From contig NZ_PJBZ01000079.1 in assembly GCF_002835995.1 (NCBI RefSeq), positions 1 through 34,216 of the forward strand: a stretch of 34,216 bases of DNA, in the 5' to 3' direction. Position numbers and translations under genes: made by a program. The notes under the pieces are model-generated. The model ran no database searches, was not told the DNA's origin, and worked only from the letters and a program-made list of their open reading frames with translations. Numbering within the stretch: the first letter of the stretch is position 1; each line of letters begins with the position of its first letter. Positions 14,462 through 23,316 of the stretch are shown here, one piece after another. Source of the DNA: Psychromonas sp. Urea-02u-13 (GTDB taxonomy: Bacteria; Pseudomonadota; Gammaproteobacteria; Enterobacterales; Psychromonadaceae).

Positions 14462-15400
14462 ATGCACAATCGAGCGAATCAGATGCTTATCTTGCACATC
14501 TTAAAAATCAGTGGCAGTTTCACTAAAGCGGCTGAACGATTAGAGGTCTCGACTTCTCATGTTAGTAAGCAGCTGACACAGTTAGAATCAGAGCTGAATG
14601 TGCAACTGGTGCAGCGTACAACACGCAGTTTAACGTTAACCGATGCCGGTATTGAGTTTTCAGAATATTGTGCGCAGTTATATTCTGCTATGCAAAATGC
14701 AGAAGCCGCTATGATGGATGCCACCACACAGATGTCGGGCACAATACGCCTGGCATTATCGCGCTCTTTTGGCACTTTGCATGTCTTGCCGGTATTAGAT
14801 AAATTACAAGAAAACTATCCAGAGATTAACTTTGAAATCACCCTAACGGATCGTAAAATTGATATGTTAGAAGAAGATATTCACCTTTGGATAACCACCT
14901 ATGAAAATATAAATGAAGGTTATATCGCACAGCGTGTGGCGGATGGGCACTTTGTATTAGCGGCTTCTCCTAAATATATTGAAAAGCATGGTGCTCCTGT
15001 ACACCCGCAAGATTTGTCAAATCATAATTGTGTGACTTACCACAGCAGTTTTCGTGATTATAGTGATTGGCCATTTTTGAAAAATAATGAGCAACTAAAT
15101 ATCAGTGTATCAGGGAACTATCGTGTGGATCTTTCTGAAGCGGTGAGAGACGCAGTGATTGCCTCTCATGGCGTTGGTTATATTGCCACTTACCTCTTAT
15201 CAGACGAATTAAAAACAGGTCAGCTAGTGCAATTATTGCCAGATTGGAAAACCAATTTAGAAATGCCTGTTTACGCTGTGTACCCGCGTAAAAAGCATCT
15301 TCCGGAACGACTTAACGCAATAATTTCTTTCTTAAAAGAGAATATTGGCTACCCCGCTTATTGGGATGTGGCACTAACACCTTTTGTTAAACACGCGTAA
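14462..15400 (+). CDS. LysR-family transcriptional regulator
   Basis: A 312-residue LysR regulator. The N-terminal winged helix-turn-helix is clear: GSFTKAAERLEVSTSHVSKQ (about 18-37), then LVQRTTRSLTLTDAG. The C-terminal substrate-binding domain (about 90-300) has the usual two-lobe pattern. The ATG at 14462 is preferred because AAGG lies 7 bases upstream; the GTG at 14456 is too close to it. It lies upstream of deoC on the same strand and may control that cluster, although deo genes in E. coli use DeoR/CytR; this link is inference. It ends before a strong hairpin at 15430. Confidence 0.9.
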   Translation: MHNRANQMLILHILKISGSFTKAAERLEVSTSHVSKQLTQLESELNVQLVQRTTRSLTLTDAGIEFSEYCAQLYSAMQNAEAAMMDATTQMSGTIRLALSRSFGTLHVLPVLDKLQENYPEINFEITLTDRKIDMLEEDIHLWITTYENINEGYIAQRVADGHFVLAASPKYIEKHGAPVHPQDLSNHNCVTYHSSFRDYSDWPFLKNNEQLNISVSGNYRVDLSEAVRDAVIASHGVGYIATYLLSDELKTGQLVQLLPDWKTNLEMPVYAVYPRKKHLPERLNAIISFLKENIGYPAYWDVALTPFVKHA

Positions 15401-15429
15401 CCCTTTCAAATGATGACATCTTTAACTAT

Positions 15430-15474
15430 ATATCAGTAAATAACAGCCACGATTTGTGCATTATTTACTGATAT
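15430..15474. terminator. Perfect 14-bp hairpin between LysR gene and deoC
   Basis: ATATCAGTAAATAA (15430-15443) pairs with TTATTTACTGATAT (15461-15474) around a 17-base loop. It lies 30 bases after the LysR stop. It has no T-run, so it may be a terminator or an operator-like dyad upstream of deoC. In the following bases CGTAA-N6-TCACA near 15568 loosely resembles a CRP site. Confidence 0.5.
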
Positions 15475-15619
15475 GACTGTCTCTTCTTTGTCTGTTTTAC
15501 TCTTCTATATTTTCCATATGGCAATAATGTTTTTACAAAACCCTATATATCGTCTGGTTTTCCGGGCGTAATATTAGTCACATCATTTTCTTCTATCTAA
15601 AAATATTCCGGAGTCATTT

Positions 15620-16396
15620 ATGTCTGATTTAAAAACAGCAGCACTACGCGCACTTAAGTTAATGGACTTAACTACATTAAACGATGATGACACAGATCAA
15701 AAAGTCATTGAGTTGTGTCATAACGCAAAAACAGCGTTAGGTAATACGGCTGCCGTTTGTATTTACCCACGTTTTGTTCCGATTGCTAAAAAGACATTAG
15801 CCGCGCAAGGCACGCCTGAAGTACGTATCGCAACAGTGACTAACTTTCCACACGGTAACGATGATATCGATATTGCTGTTGCTGAAACAAATGCTGCAAT
15901 TGCTTACGGCGCCGATGAAGTTGACGTGGTTTTTCCTTACCGCGCATTAATCGCGGGTAATGAAACAGTGGGTTATGAATTGGTTAAACAGTGTAAAGCG
16001 GCTTGTGGCGATATTACGCTTAAAGTGATCATTGAAACGGGTGAGCTAAAAGAGCCTGCATTAATCAAACTTGCTTCTGAAATATGTATTAAAGCAGGTG
16101 CTGATTTTATAAAAACATCAACGGGTAAAGTGCCGGTTAACGCAACACCAGAAGCTGCTGAAATTATGCTTAAAGTGATCCGCGATATGGGTGTGGCTAA
16201 AACGGTTGGTTTTAAACCTGCTGGTGGCGTAAAAACAAGTCAAGATGCAGCGCAATACTTAGCGATGGCTGATGACATTTTAGGTGCACAATGGGCCGAT
16301 AACATGCATTACCGTTTTGGCGCATCAAGCTTGTTAACGAGCTTACTTAATACCTTAGAAATTACTGATGAAGTAGTTGATTCTGCAGCTTATTAA
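15620..16396 (+). CDS. deoC: Deoxyribose-phosphate aldolase
   Basis: A 258-residue class I aldolase very close to E. coli DeoC along its whole length ([41 protein letters not shown]). It splits 2-deoxyribose-5-phosphate into acetaldehyde and glyceraldehyde-3-phosphate. The catalytic residues are in place: Asp102 in DEVDVVFPY, the Schiff-base Lys165 in DFIKTSTGK and Lys199 in VGFKPAGG (E. coli 102, 167, 201; two residues are missing in between). CCGGAG lies before the ATG. It is followed by deoA 126 bases on, with structured RNA between. It acts in the cytoplasm in deoxynucleoside breakdown. Confidence 0.98.
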   Translation: MSDLKTAALRALKLMDLTTLNDDDTDQKVIELCHNAKTALGNTAAVCIYPRFVPIAKKTLAAQGTPEVRIATVTNFPHGNDDIDIAVAETNAAIAYGADEVDVVFPYRALIAGNETVGYELVKQCKAACGDITLKVIIETGELKEPALIKLASEICIKAGADFIKTSTGKVPVNATPEAAEIMLKVIRDMGVAKTVGFKPAGGVKTSQDAAQYLAMADDILGAQWADNMHYRFGASSLLTSLLNTLEITDEVVDSAAY

Positions 16397-16405
16397 TCGC
16401 GCTTA

Positions 16406-16483
16406 TTAACAGTGTTTACCACGATGGCATCTGTTTTTATATTAACAATAGATGTCATTCAGGCCTTAGCCATTAACTGTTAA
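16406..16483 (+). other. Structured deoC-deoA intercistronic region
   Basis: TTAACAGT (16406-16413) can pair with ACTGTTAA (16476-16483), enclosing an imperfect inner hairpin CATCTGTT / AACAATAGATG (16428-16454). It could tune the relative expression of deoC and deoA or protect the mRNA. This is seen in sequence; the role is inference. Confidence 0.45.
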
Positions 16484-16522
16484 ATCATCATTCATAACAT
16501 TAAGAAATATTCGGAGATTCAT

Positions 16523-17854
16523 ATGTTTTTACCTCAAGAAATTATTCGTAAAAAGCGTGACGGTGAAGTACTTAGCACCGAAGAAATTAATTTTTTTATT
16601 CAAGGTGTAGCCGACGATACTATTTCAGAAAGTCAGATTGGTGCGTTTGCCATGACTATTTTCTTCAATGAAATGACCATGCCTGAACGTATCGCGCTAA
16701 CGTGCGCAATGCGTGACTCTGGTATGGTGATTAATTGGGATCATATGAAGTTTTCCGGCCCCATTGTTGATAAACATTCAACGGGTGGTGTGGGTGATGT
16801 AACCTCGTTAATGTTAGGTCCTATGGTGGCTGCTTGTGGCGGTTTTGTACCGATGATCTCGGGCCGTGGCCTTGGACATACTGGTGGCACATTAGACAAG
16901 CTAGAATCTATTCCTGGTTATAATATTACTCCTGACAATGCACTTTTTGGCCAAGTGACTAAAGATGCGGGTGTCGCGGTGATTGGTCAAACGGGTGATT
17001 TAGCGCCTGCGGATAAGCGTGTTTATGCAACGCGCGATATCACTGCAACGGTGGACAGTATTTCTCTTATCACTTCTTCTATCCTTTCTAAAAAGCTGGC
17101 TGCTGGCCTTGAGTCATTAGTGATGGATGTAAAAGTAGGCTCTGGCGCGTTTATGCCGACTTACGAAGCTTCTGAAGAATTAGCAAAATCGATTGTTGCT
17201 GTGGCGAATGGTGCAGGTACTAAAACCACTGCTATTTTGACCGATATGAACCAAGTATTAGCCTCTTCAGCGGGTAATGCTTTAGAAGTGCGCGAAGCGG
17301 TGCAGTTTTTAACCGGCGAAGTTAGAAATCCACGTTTATTTGAAATTACCATGGCGCTTTGTGCTGAGATGTTGGTGTTAGGTAACTTAGCAAAAGACGA
17401 GCAAGATGCGCGTGAAAAATTACAAACCGTGCTTGATAATGGTCGTGCAGCTTTATGCTTTGGAAAAATGGTTGCAGGATTAGGTGGACCAAAAGACTTT
17501 ATTGAAAATTATGAACACTATTTAGAAAAAGCGCCGATTGCTAAAGCGGTTTACGCTAATCAAAGTGGCATTGTTTCGGCAATGGATACACGTGCAATTG
17601 GCATGGCCGTTGTTAGTATGGGTGGTGGTCGCCGTGTTGCAACGGACAGCATTGATTATGCTGTTGGTTTTGATCAATTCATTCGTTTAGGTGAAACTGC
17701 CGATAGCCAAAAACCATTAGCGGTTATTCATGCACGCAGTGAAGCGCAATGGCAGGAAGCTGCAAACGCTTTATTAAACGCGATTAAAGTGGGTGATGAA
17801 GCTTATCAAGCGACGCCTGATGTTTATCGTTTGATTCGTGCTGAAGATATTTAA
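16523..17854 (+). CDS. deoA: Thymidine phosphorylase
   Basis: A 443-residue enzyme that phosphorolyses thymidine and deoxyuridine to the free base and 2-deoxyribose-1-phosphate. The family signature is present: [18 protein letters not shown] (about 83-100) followed by [17 protein letters not shown] (about 114-130). Length equals E. coli DeoA (440). It starts [15 protein letters not shown] with CGGAG upstream. A strong terminator follows at 17874-17945, closing a deoCA unit. deoB and deoD are not in the window. Confidence 0.98.
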   Translation: MFLPQEIIRKKRDGEVLSTEEINFFIQGVADDTISESQIGAFAMTIFFNEMTMPERIALTCAMRDSGMVINWDHMKFSGPIVDKHSTGGVGDVTSLMLGPMVAACGGFVPMISGRGLGHTGGTLDKLESIPGYNITPDNALFGQVTKDAGVAVIGQTGDLAPADKRVYATRDITATVDSISLITSSILSKKLAAGLESLVMDVKVGSGAFMPTYEASEELAKSIVAVANGAGTKTTAILTDMNQVLASSAGNALEVREAVQFLTGEVRNPRLFEITMALCAEMLVLGNLAKDEQDAREKLQTVLDNGRAALCFGKMVAGLGGPKDFIENYEHYLEKAPIAKAVYANQSGIVSAMDTRAIGMAVVSMGGGRRVATDSIDYAVGFDQFIRLGETADSQKPLAVIHARSEAQWQEAANALLNAIKVGDEAYQATPDVYRLIRAEDI

Positions 17855-17873
17855 TTTCAATAATAAATATAAT

Positions 17874-17945
17874 GCTTAATACATTGTGCTTATATATCCA
17901 TTATCATGATTGATAACGGGTATAACAATGTATTAAGCTTTTTTT
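17874..17945 (+). terminator. Rho-independent terminator after deoA
   Basis: GCTTAATACATTGT (17874-17887) pairs perfectly with ACAATGTATTAAGC (17925-17938). A nested TTATCA/TGATAA stem lies in the loop, and T7 follows at 17939-17945. Confidence 0.9.
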
Positions 17946-18006
17946 GTTTACGATGTCGAAAACATTTATAGCGTTAATATTAGGATTTATTTATTAGGGC
18001 TTGTCG

Positions 18007-18507
18007 ATGAGCTTACTTTTTGCATTATCCGTTAGCACGGGTATTCTTTCCGCTGTATTAGTTTGGTTTACGGGCCTCTTTGATATCGCAAGCTGGTTGG
18101 CTTTTTTGGGCGCAACTAGCTATTTTGCGTGTACTGATAAAGGTTTTAAAGGGTTAACGCAAGTTTGGCTGACTAATTTTAGTGGTGCGGGTTGGGCAAT
18201 ATTAATCATACTTGCTTCCTCTTATATGCAAGGTGATCTTGCCACTTATGCTGCCACGGCTGTTTTTGCTTTCTGTATGTGCATTCAGGCTAAATTCAAT
18301 CTTCTTAAATTTATTCCCGGTACCTTTATGGGCGCGGCTGCTATTTTTTCTGTAAATGGCCTATGGACATCGGCCTTTATTGGTTTGTTTATTGGCGCTA
18401 TTTTTGGATTTCTAATGAATTATTGCGGTGAGCTTTTGTATAAATACAGTGGTAGGTTATTCAGTAACGAGAAGAATAATTCAAACAAGCATTTAGATAA
18501 TAAATAA
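18007..18507 (+). CDS. DUF1097 inner-membrane protein
   Basis: This encodes 166 residues starting MSLLFALSVSTGI, with five to six membrane helices and typical family stretches such as ASWLAFLGATSYFACTD and FIPGTFMGAAAIF. It matches the DUF1097 family (E. coli YcdZ-like proteins), whose function is not established. The ATG at 18007 has AGGG 7 bases upstream; a TTG at 18001 would add two residues. It lies between deoA and cdd, so a role in nucleoside or pyrimidine metabolism, for example transport, is possible but not supported by motifs. The hydrophilic tail is Asn/Lys-rich. Confidence 0.75.
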   Translation: MSLLFALSVSTGILSAVLVWFTGLFDIASWLAFLGATSYFACTDKGFKGLTQVWLTNFSGAGWAILIILASSYMQGDLATYAATAVFAFCMCIQAKFNLLKFIPGTFMGAAAIFSVNGLWTSAFIGLFIGAIFGFLMNYCGELLYKYSGRLFSNEKNNSNKHLDNK

Positions 18508-18638
18508 GATCATCACTTAGTGAATAGCGCTGAAAATAAAGCGTTAAACGATGAATACACAGATTACATTTTTGCACTTATTATTTGTATATAAGCATAA
18601 TAAAAGTGTTTTATAAAATTGAAGAAAGGGATCTTGCG

Positions 18639-19532
18639 ATGAACAAGCAATTACAAAACGCATTAAACGCATTACCAGAAAATATCGCCATGTATATTAA
18701 ACCTATTGTGGAAGATAAACATTTTGGTGCCACCATTTCAGCGCCACAGTTTGAACAACTGATCAAACAAACCGGACTCACTGACAAACAATTACGCTTA
18801 GCACTGCTGCCTTTAGCTGCCAGTTATTCAATCTCTCCAATTTCAAAATTTTGTGTAGGTGCGATTGCGCGTGGCCTTTCTGGGCAATTATATTTTGGGG
18901 CAAACATTGAGTTCCTTAATGTGCCACTGGGACAATCAGTGCATGCGGAGCAGTCGGCGATTAGTCATGCTTGGATGAAAGGCGAAAAAGGCCTTCAAGA
19001 TATCACTATCAATTACAGCCCCTGCGGACATTGTCGCCAGTTTATGAATGAACTAAGCACTGCAGAGTCGATGAGAGTACAGCTGCCAGAGCAAACTGAA
19101 AAATCGTTGCAGCAGTATTTACCTGAATCATTCGGGCCAAAAGATCTTGATATCGATAGCCGTTTAATGGACGGTAAGCCACTAACACATGTGAGTGCAG
19201 AAGCAGATCAGTTAATGCAAAAAGCGATTGATGCGTTAAATATTAGTCATGCGCCTTATTCAGGTAGCTACGGTGGCATCGCGATTGAGCTTAATACAGA
19301 AGGTGAATCATTCTATTGTGGCGCGTACGCGGAAAATGCAGCGTTTAACCCAAGCTTGCCCGCATTACAGGTGGCGTTGATACAGATGCAGATGGCAGGA
19401 AAAGACTTTTCGACGATCTCAGCGGTTGCTTTGGTAGAGCTTAAAAGTGGGACTATCTCGCATCAAGCCTGTACACAATCTGTTTTAGATGCACTCGCAC
19501 TTGATATTGAATTGAAGTATTTAGCCATTTAA
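18639..19532 (+). CDS. cdd: Cytidine deaminase (two-domain, E. coli type)
   Basis: A 297-residue enzyme that deaminates cytidine and deoxycytidine to uridine and deoxyuridine. Zinc site: His102 and catalytic Glu104 in [11 protein letters not shown], with Cys129 and Cys132 in [11 protein letters not shown], the same numbering as E. coli Cdd. The second, non-catalytic domain follows from about residue 185 ([14 protein letters not shown]). The ATG at 18639 has AAAGGGA upstream; longer in-frame starts are not supported. A terminator follows at 19558. Together with deoC and deoA it forms a pyrimidine (deoxy)nucleoside salvage/catabolism group. Confidence 0.97.
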   Translation: MNKQLQNALNALPENIAMYIKPIVEDKHFGATISAPQFEQLIKQTGLTDKQLRLALLPLAASYSISPISKFCVGAIARGLSGQLYFGANIEFLNVPLGQSVHAEQSAISHAWMKGEKGLQDITINYSPCGHCRQFMNELSTAESMRVQLPEQTEKSLQQYLPESFGPKDLDIDSRLMDGKPLTHVSAEADQLMQKAIDALNISHAPYSGSYGGIAIELNTEGESFYCGAYAENAAFNPSLPALQVALIQMQMAGKDFSTISAVALVELKSGTISHQACTQSVLDALALDIELKYLAI

Positions 19533-19557
19533 AGGGTTAATTAGGTTTAAATAACTG

Positions 19558-19600
19558 GCGCGTCGATGATGTATTGTTAATCTGAACGCGCTATTTTTTG
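19558..19600 (+). terminator. Terminator after cdd
   Basis: GCGCGT (19558-19563) pairs with ACGCGC (19586-19591), and TATTTTTT follows. It sits between the convergent cdd and HxlR genes. Confidence 0.7.
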
Positions 19601-19616
19601 GTGTATGACTAATTGG

Positions 19617-19994
19617 CTAGCTTGATAGGTTAATATCTTCTGAAATCTCATCTTGTAGTTGTTGCAACGCATCTAATATCTTAATAAATTTACCACCAAA
19701 ATCGGTCACGTTATATTCAACACGTGGCGGTACTTCGTTATAAGCAATTCGCTCAAGAATTCCAAAATCCGTATTTTTCTTTAGGCAAGTATTCAATACC
19801 TTAGTGGTTAAACCTTCGACGTTGCGCACCATCTCGCCAGGACGATTGATATCGTTTGCAATTAATTGGTAAACCGTTAAAGACCATTTACAGCCAACGA
19901 CTGTTTCTACCATACGTGCCGATTTATCTGGTGAAACCTTCCTGAAACTTTTTTCAAAATTATATTCTCTTTTAAATTCATCAAGATGTACCAA
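19617..19994 (-). CDS. HxlR-family transcriptional regulator (start uncertain)
   Basis: The conserved winged helix is clear: VVGCKWSLTVYQLIANDINR, then PGEMVRNVEGLTTKVLNTCLKK, then the wing RIAYNEVPPRVEYNVTDFG. HxlR proteins are small (100-130 residues) repressors, often sensing electrophiles or redox changes. The start is unclear. A TTG at 19994 with an AGG 8 bases upstream gives 125 residues; the first ATG (19913) gives 98 and has its AGGAAGG too far away; a TTG at 20042 gives 141 and has no ribosome site. It is divergent from the SDR-bicupin pair and probably controls it. Confidence 0.8.
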   Translation of the reverse strand: MVHLDEFKREYNFEKSFRKVSPDKSARMVETVVGCKWSLTVYQLIANDINRPGEMVRNVEGLTTKVLNTCLKKNTDFGILERIAYNEVPPRVEYNVTDFGGKFIKILDALQQLQDEISEDINLSS

Positions 19995-20001
19995 AAAGTA
20001 C
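19988..20001. promoter_or_regulatory. Candidate HxlR operator
   Basis: GTAC-CAAAAA-GTAC: two self-complementary GTAC boxes separated by six bases lie between the HxlR core and the SDR gene. Similar GTAC dyads are, as far as I recall, typical of HxlR-type operators. It overlaps the possible TTG start of the HxlR gene. Confidence 0.45.
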
Positions 20002-20101
20002 CTAGCTAACCAAAATGTGCCTGGTTTTTTAATCGCTAACAAGCGCTTAAGATTAACGCATCAAATAAGCCGAAACAACCTATATAAATAAAGAGAACTA
20101 T

Positions 20102-20869
20102 ATGAAATTTAAACAAACTGGCGTAGCGTTAATTATTGGTGGCACAAGTGGTATGGGTTTTGAAACTGCGAAATACCTTGCTCAACATAATGTTGAAGTG
20201 GTGATAGTTGGGCGGAATGAAGCTAAAATTAACCATGCATTAATACAATTAAACACACTGGGTAAAGCAACTGCACTCAAGATTGATTTACACGATAAAA
20301 ACAGCTTACAAACACTCGTTAATTATATTCATGGTGATGAAACAAAAATTACTTATCTGGTTAATACCGCGGGTTCGTTTAATCCAAAACCTTTTCTGGA
20401 ACATGATGAGGCAGACTACGATACTTATATGCAGGTAAACAAAGCCACCTTTATACTTTCTCAGGCGGTTGCGAAGAATATGGCCAAACAAGGGTTTGGT
20501 AGCATTGTGAATATTGGCTCTATGTGGGCAAAACAAGCGATTAAAGCGACCCCTTCTTCGGCCTATTCAATGGCTAAAGCGGGCTTACACGCATTAACGC
20601 AACATATGGCAATGGAATTAGCTGAAGTTGGTATTCGTGTGAATGCGGTTTCGCCTGCAGTGGTTAAAACACCTATTTACGAAGCGTTTATTGAGCCTGA
20701 AGTATTAGATGAAGCGTTAGCAGGGTTTAATGCTTTTCATCCTATTGGCCACATTGGGCGTGCTGATGAAGTCGCACAAACTATCGCTTTTCTATTGTCA
20801 GACCAGGCACAATGGGTAACAGGTGCAGTATGGGATATTGATGGTGGTGTTATGGCGGGGAGAAATTAA
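20102..20869 (+). CDS. Short-chain dehydrogenase/reductase (SDR)
   Basis: A 255-residue classical SDR. Rossmann cofactor motif [12 protein letters not shown] (about 12-23), VGRNEAK with an Arg suggesting NADP(H) preference, NTAG (about 87-90), catalytic Ser in VNIGSMWAK (about 140), YSMAK catalytic Tyr and Lys (about 155-159) and [11 protein letters not shown] after it. The C-terminus [18 protein letters not shown] is standard. The substrate is unknown. It starts ATG at 20102 after AAAGAGA. It ends 3 bases before the bicupin gene, so the two form an operon under likely HxlR control, a layout common for quinone/aldehyde stress systems. Confidence 0.93.
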   Translation: MKFKQTGVALIIGGTSGMGFETAKYLAQHNVEVVIVGRNEAKINHALIQLNTLGKATALKIDLHDKNSLQTLVNYIHGDETKITYLVNTAGSFNPKPFLEHDEADYDTYMQVNKATFILSQAVAKNMAKQGFGSIVNIGSMWAKQAIKATPSSAYSMAKAGLHALTQHMAMELAEVGIRVNAVSPAVVKTPIYEAFIEPEVLDEALAGFNAFHPIGHIGRADEVAQTIAFLLSDQAQWVTGAVWDIDGGVMAGRN

Positions 20870-20872
20870 ATA

Positions 20873-21523
20873 ATGTTAAATCTAGATTTCACAAAACGTG
20901 TGGTCATTAATAGTAATGAGCAACAGTGGATTAAAAGTCCGTCTGCGGGGGTATTACGCAAACCGTTAGCGCGCTCTGAAGAGAAAGTAGGGCACATTAC
21001 TAGCATCGTTGAGTATGCGCCAGGCTCCAGTTTTAGTCAGCATGCTCACCCAATGGGTGAAGAGATATTTGTGTTAGAAGGTGTTTTTTCCGATGAGAGG
21101 GGCGATTACCCGAAGGGGACTTATATTCGTAATCCGCCGGGCAGTAAGCACACTCCTTTTAGCCAACAAGGCTGTATTATTTTTGTGAAATTGAATCAGT
21201 TTAATGAACAAGACTTACAAGCTGTGCATATTAATACTCAGCAAACTGAATGGTTTCAGGGCATGGGTGGATTACAAGTGATGCCGTTACATGAATTTGA
21301 ACATGAGCATGTCGCGTTAGTTAAATGGCCTGCTAATGAACGATTTCAAGCCCATAAATATTTTGGTGGAGAAGAGGTGTTAGTGTTATCGGGCGAGTTC
21401 CAAGATGAGCATGGCAGTTACCCTGAAAATACCTGGATCCGTAGTCCACATATGAGTGAGCATTTTCCTTTTGTCGACCAGGAAACAATCCTTTTAGTAA
21501 AAACAGGGCACTTACCGCTTTAA
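20873..21523 (+). CDS. Bicupin protein (ChrR-like cupin domains)
   Basis: A 216-residue protein made of two similar cupin domains. Domain 1 (about 30-110) has SQHAHPMGEEIFVLEG and ERGDYPKGTYIRNPPGSKHTPF. Domain 2 (about 130-214) has QAHKYFGGEEVLVLSG and EHGSYPENTWIRSPHMSEHFPF. The repeated EE(I/V)-VL-G and GxYP-xTWIR patterns show internal duplication. They match the ChrR C-terminal cupin type that binds a metal (Zn, Fe or Mn) through His/Glu. It lies 3 bases after the SDR stop. It may be a small-molecule dioxygenase or a metal-dependent sensor; the substrate is unknown. Confidence 0.85.
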   Translation: MLNLDFTKRVVINSNEQQWIKSPSAGVLRKPLARSEEKVGHITSIVEYAPGSSFSQHAHPMGEEIFVLEGVFSDERGDYPKGTYIRNPPGSKHTPFSQQGCIIFVKLNQFNEQDLQAVHINTQQTEWFQGMGGLQVMPLHEFEHEHVALVKWPANERFQAHKYFGGEEVLVLSGEFQDEHGSYPENTWIRSPHMSEHFPFVDQETILLVKTGHLPL

Positions 21524-21553
21524 GTGCATTATCAATAAGAGCAAAAGCAATTC

Positions 21554-21657
21554 ACCACGAAGGCACGAAGAACACGAAGGTAAGGTCAAAAATAAACCTA
21601 GATTCTAAGCTTTTGATGTTTCTTCGCGCTCTCTGTGTAGCGTAGTGGCTTCGTGGT
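21554..21657. repeat. 104-bp MITE-like palindromic repeat, copy 1
   Basis: It begins ACCACGAAGGCACGAAG and ends GTGGCTTCGTGGT, giving imperfect terminal inverted repeats, with a CACGAAG-rich left arm and CTTCG-rich right arm. It is identical to copy 2 except for about six bases. CACGAAG-type repeats occur in many bacterial genomes. Confidence 0.9.
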
Positions 21658-21693
21658 AATTTATCTGTTTGATTATTGAAGTCAAAGCGATTG

Positions 21694-21797
21694 ACCACGA
21701 AGGCACGAAGAACACGAAGGTAAGGTCAAAACTAAACCTAGATTCTAAGCTTTTGATGTTTCTTCGTGTTCTCTGTGTAACGCAGTGGCTTTGTGGT
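21694..21797. repeat. 104-bp MITE-like palindromic repeat, copy 2
   Basis: This starts exactly 140 bases after copy 1 in direct orientation. The short left flank (AAAGC-ATT) is also shared, suggesting tandem duplication of a 140-bp unit rather than two insertions. Confidence 0.9.
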
Positions 21798-21839
21798 CGT
21801 CTTTGGTTACCTTTATTCTTTGCTGATGGGTGATGCTTT

Positions 21840-22655
21840 TCACTTGCTGGTAAACGGTAATATTAACAAACGAATAATATTAAGCGGTTGTTGTTTGTTA
21901 TATTGGCTGAGGCCCTGTTGTAAGTCTTTATAATCTTGCTTAGGTTTAGCGATATACGAGCCAAATAACTTATCCCATATAATTAAATTAAAACCGTAAT
22001 TACTGTTGGTCTCGCGCACTATTTGACTGTGGTGAATCCAATGCACTTCTGGTGTGACCACAATTTTTCTCAGCGCTAATTCCACTTTTTTAGGTAGTTT
22101 GATATTGCTGTGGTTAAACAGCGCCATGGCATTTAATATTATTTCAAAAATGATAACCGCCATAACAGGAAGACCGAGCATGATAATAAAAGCCATTTTT
22201 ATTATCATCGAAAACAACAGTTCAAAGGGATGAAACCGCACGGCGCTACTCACATCTAATGCTGCTTCACTGTGATGGACTTGATGCATTCTCCACAATA
22301 ATGGCACTTTATGCATTAATACATGTTGCCAATAGATGATGAAATCCATCAGCACAATCGACAGGAAAAAAATGCCGATAGGTGCATAACCACTGCTAAA
22401 CAAATCAATATAATTAAACAAACCTATTGTATTCGTCTGACTCCATTGTGCAGCGCCAACGGCCAACATCGGCAGGCTTACTTTTAATAATAAGCTCGCG
22501 ATAACCACCAAAGCAATGTTCGTTGACCATTGTCTAATGTGGCTACTTTTACGTTTTGCGAGTGGGTAACAATACTCGGCAATCGCCAGTATTACTAATA
22601 ATACGATAAAAATAGTCGGGCGGATGATTTGTTCATTGGCGATGAAGCTATTCAT
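21840..22655 (-). CDS. Sterol desaturase / fatty acid hydroxylase family membrane protein
   Basis: A 271-residue membrane protein with the di-iron histidine boxes of the family: HVLMH (111-115), HQVHH (124-128), FHPFE (His142), NHSN (His182) and HWIHH (205-209). Four to five membrane helices surround them. Such enzymes hydroxylate or desaturate lipids using O2 and a reductant. The exact lipid is unknown; real sterols are unlikely in this bacterium. It overlaps ynjF by 4 bases and is the last gene of the minus-strand ynj run. The pairing with a CDP-alcohol phosphotransferase points to modification of a membrane lipid, which is inference. Confidence 0.92.
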   Translation of the reverse strand: MNSFIANEQIIRPTIFIVLLVILAIAEYCYPLAKRKSSHIRQWSTNIALVVIASLLLKVSLPMLAVGAAQWSQTNTIGLFNYIDLFSSGYAPIGIFFLSIVLMDFIIYWQHVLMHKVPLLWRMHQVHHSEAALDVSSAVRFHPFELLFSMIIKMAFIIMLGLPVMAVIIFEIILNAMALFNHSNIKLPKKVELALRKIVVTPEVHWIHHSQIVRETNSNYGFNLIIWDKLFGSYIAKPKQDYKDLQQGLSQYNKQQPLNIIRLLILPFTSK

Positions 22656-23308
22656 AATGACTCATTATTTTTAGGTACTGTATTTTCAGGTGTTTGTTGA
22701 GCGTTTTTTAACGTGTGGTAACCCGCCCATATTCGGCTAAATGTGGTGATCCAACATAATAAACTAAAGCCAATTGCAAGTTCTGAAAAGTAGTGCGGTA
22801 ATAAACATAACAACACTAAAAAGGCGATGGTTTCAGTGCCTTCAGCCAGACCGCCAATGTAATAAAGCGACTTAGAACGATAAACTGGGTTTTCTATTTT
22901 TCGTTTACTGGCTAACGTAGCAAAGGCTAAAAAGCTAGACCCTGTGCCGATAAATGAGAAGATTAAAAAAGCGCCAGCCACTGCATTTTCTTGTGGTAAC
23001 GCTAAAACAAAGGCAAAGGGGATCAAGGAATAAAAAATGAAGTCTAAGGTGATATCTAAAAAACCACCGGCGTCACTGATACCTTGAAGTCGTGCGACGG
23101 CGCCATCGAGTCCATCAAATATGCGATTGCCTAAAATGAACAGTAAACCCAAGCCATACCATTGAAATGCAATGGCAATAAAAGCAAATACACCTAAGGC
23201 AAACCCCATTAGCGTAATGCTATCTGCTTTTATATTCATCTGGTTGATTTTAGTGGTCATCAACTCAAGTGGTTTACGCACCATTTTTATGGTGTAACGA
23301 TCTAACAT
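22652..23308 (-). CDS. ynjF: CDP-alcohol phosphatidyltransferase, YnjF
   Basis: A 218-residue membrane enzyme that should transfer a phosphatidyl-type group from a CDP-activated lipid to an alcohol. The active-site motif is DGAVAR followed by GGFLDITLD, with seven rather than the usual eight residues between Arg and the Gly; E. coli YnjF, as I recall it, has the same spacing. Further matches are IGTGSSFLAFA and GGLAEGTETI. The ATG at 23308 (MLDRYTIK) has AGGAAG upstream and aligns with the E. coli start; a TTG at 23335 would overlap ynjD. The alcohol acceptor is unknown. It is linked to the ynjBCD transporter genes as in E. coli. Confidence 0.93.
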   Translation of the reverse strand: MLDRYTIKMVRKPLELMTTKINQMNIKADSITLMGFALGVFAFIAIAFQWYGLGLLFILGNRIFDGLDGAVARLQGISDAGGFLDITLDFIFYSLIPFAFVLALPQENAVAGAFLIFSFIGTGSSFLAFATLASKRKIENPVYRSKSLYYIGGLAEGTETIAFLVLLCLLPHYFSELAIGFSLLCWITTFSRIWAGYHTLKNAQQTPENTVPKNNESL

Positions 23309-23316
23309 AGTGCTTC

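Larger units (their letters stand above)
21524..21839. other. Intergenic region filled by a duplicated palindromic repeat
   Basis: No gene is seen between the convergent bicupin and desaturase-like genes. Most of the region is two copies of a 104-bp element (21554-21657 and 21694-21797). Confidence 0.7.

Noticed and set aside
15560-15585. CRP binding site upstream of deoC
   Set aside because: Only the right half-site TCACA is good; the left half CGTAA matches poorly, so I do not list it as a feature.
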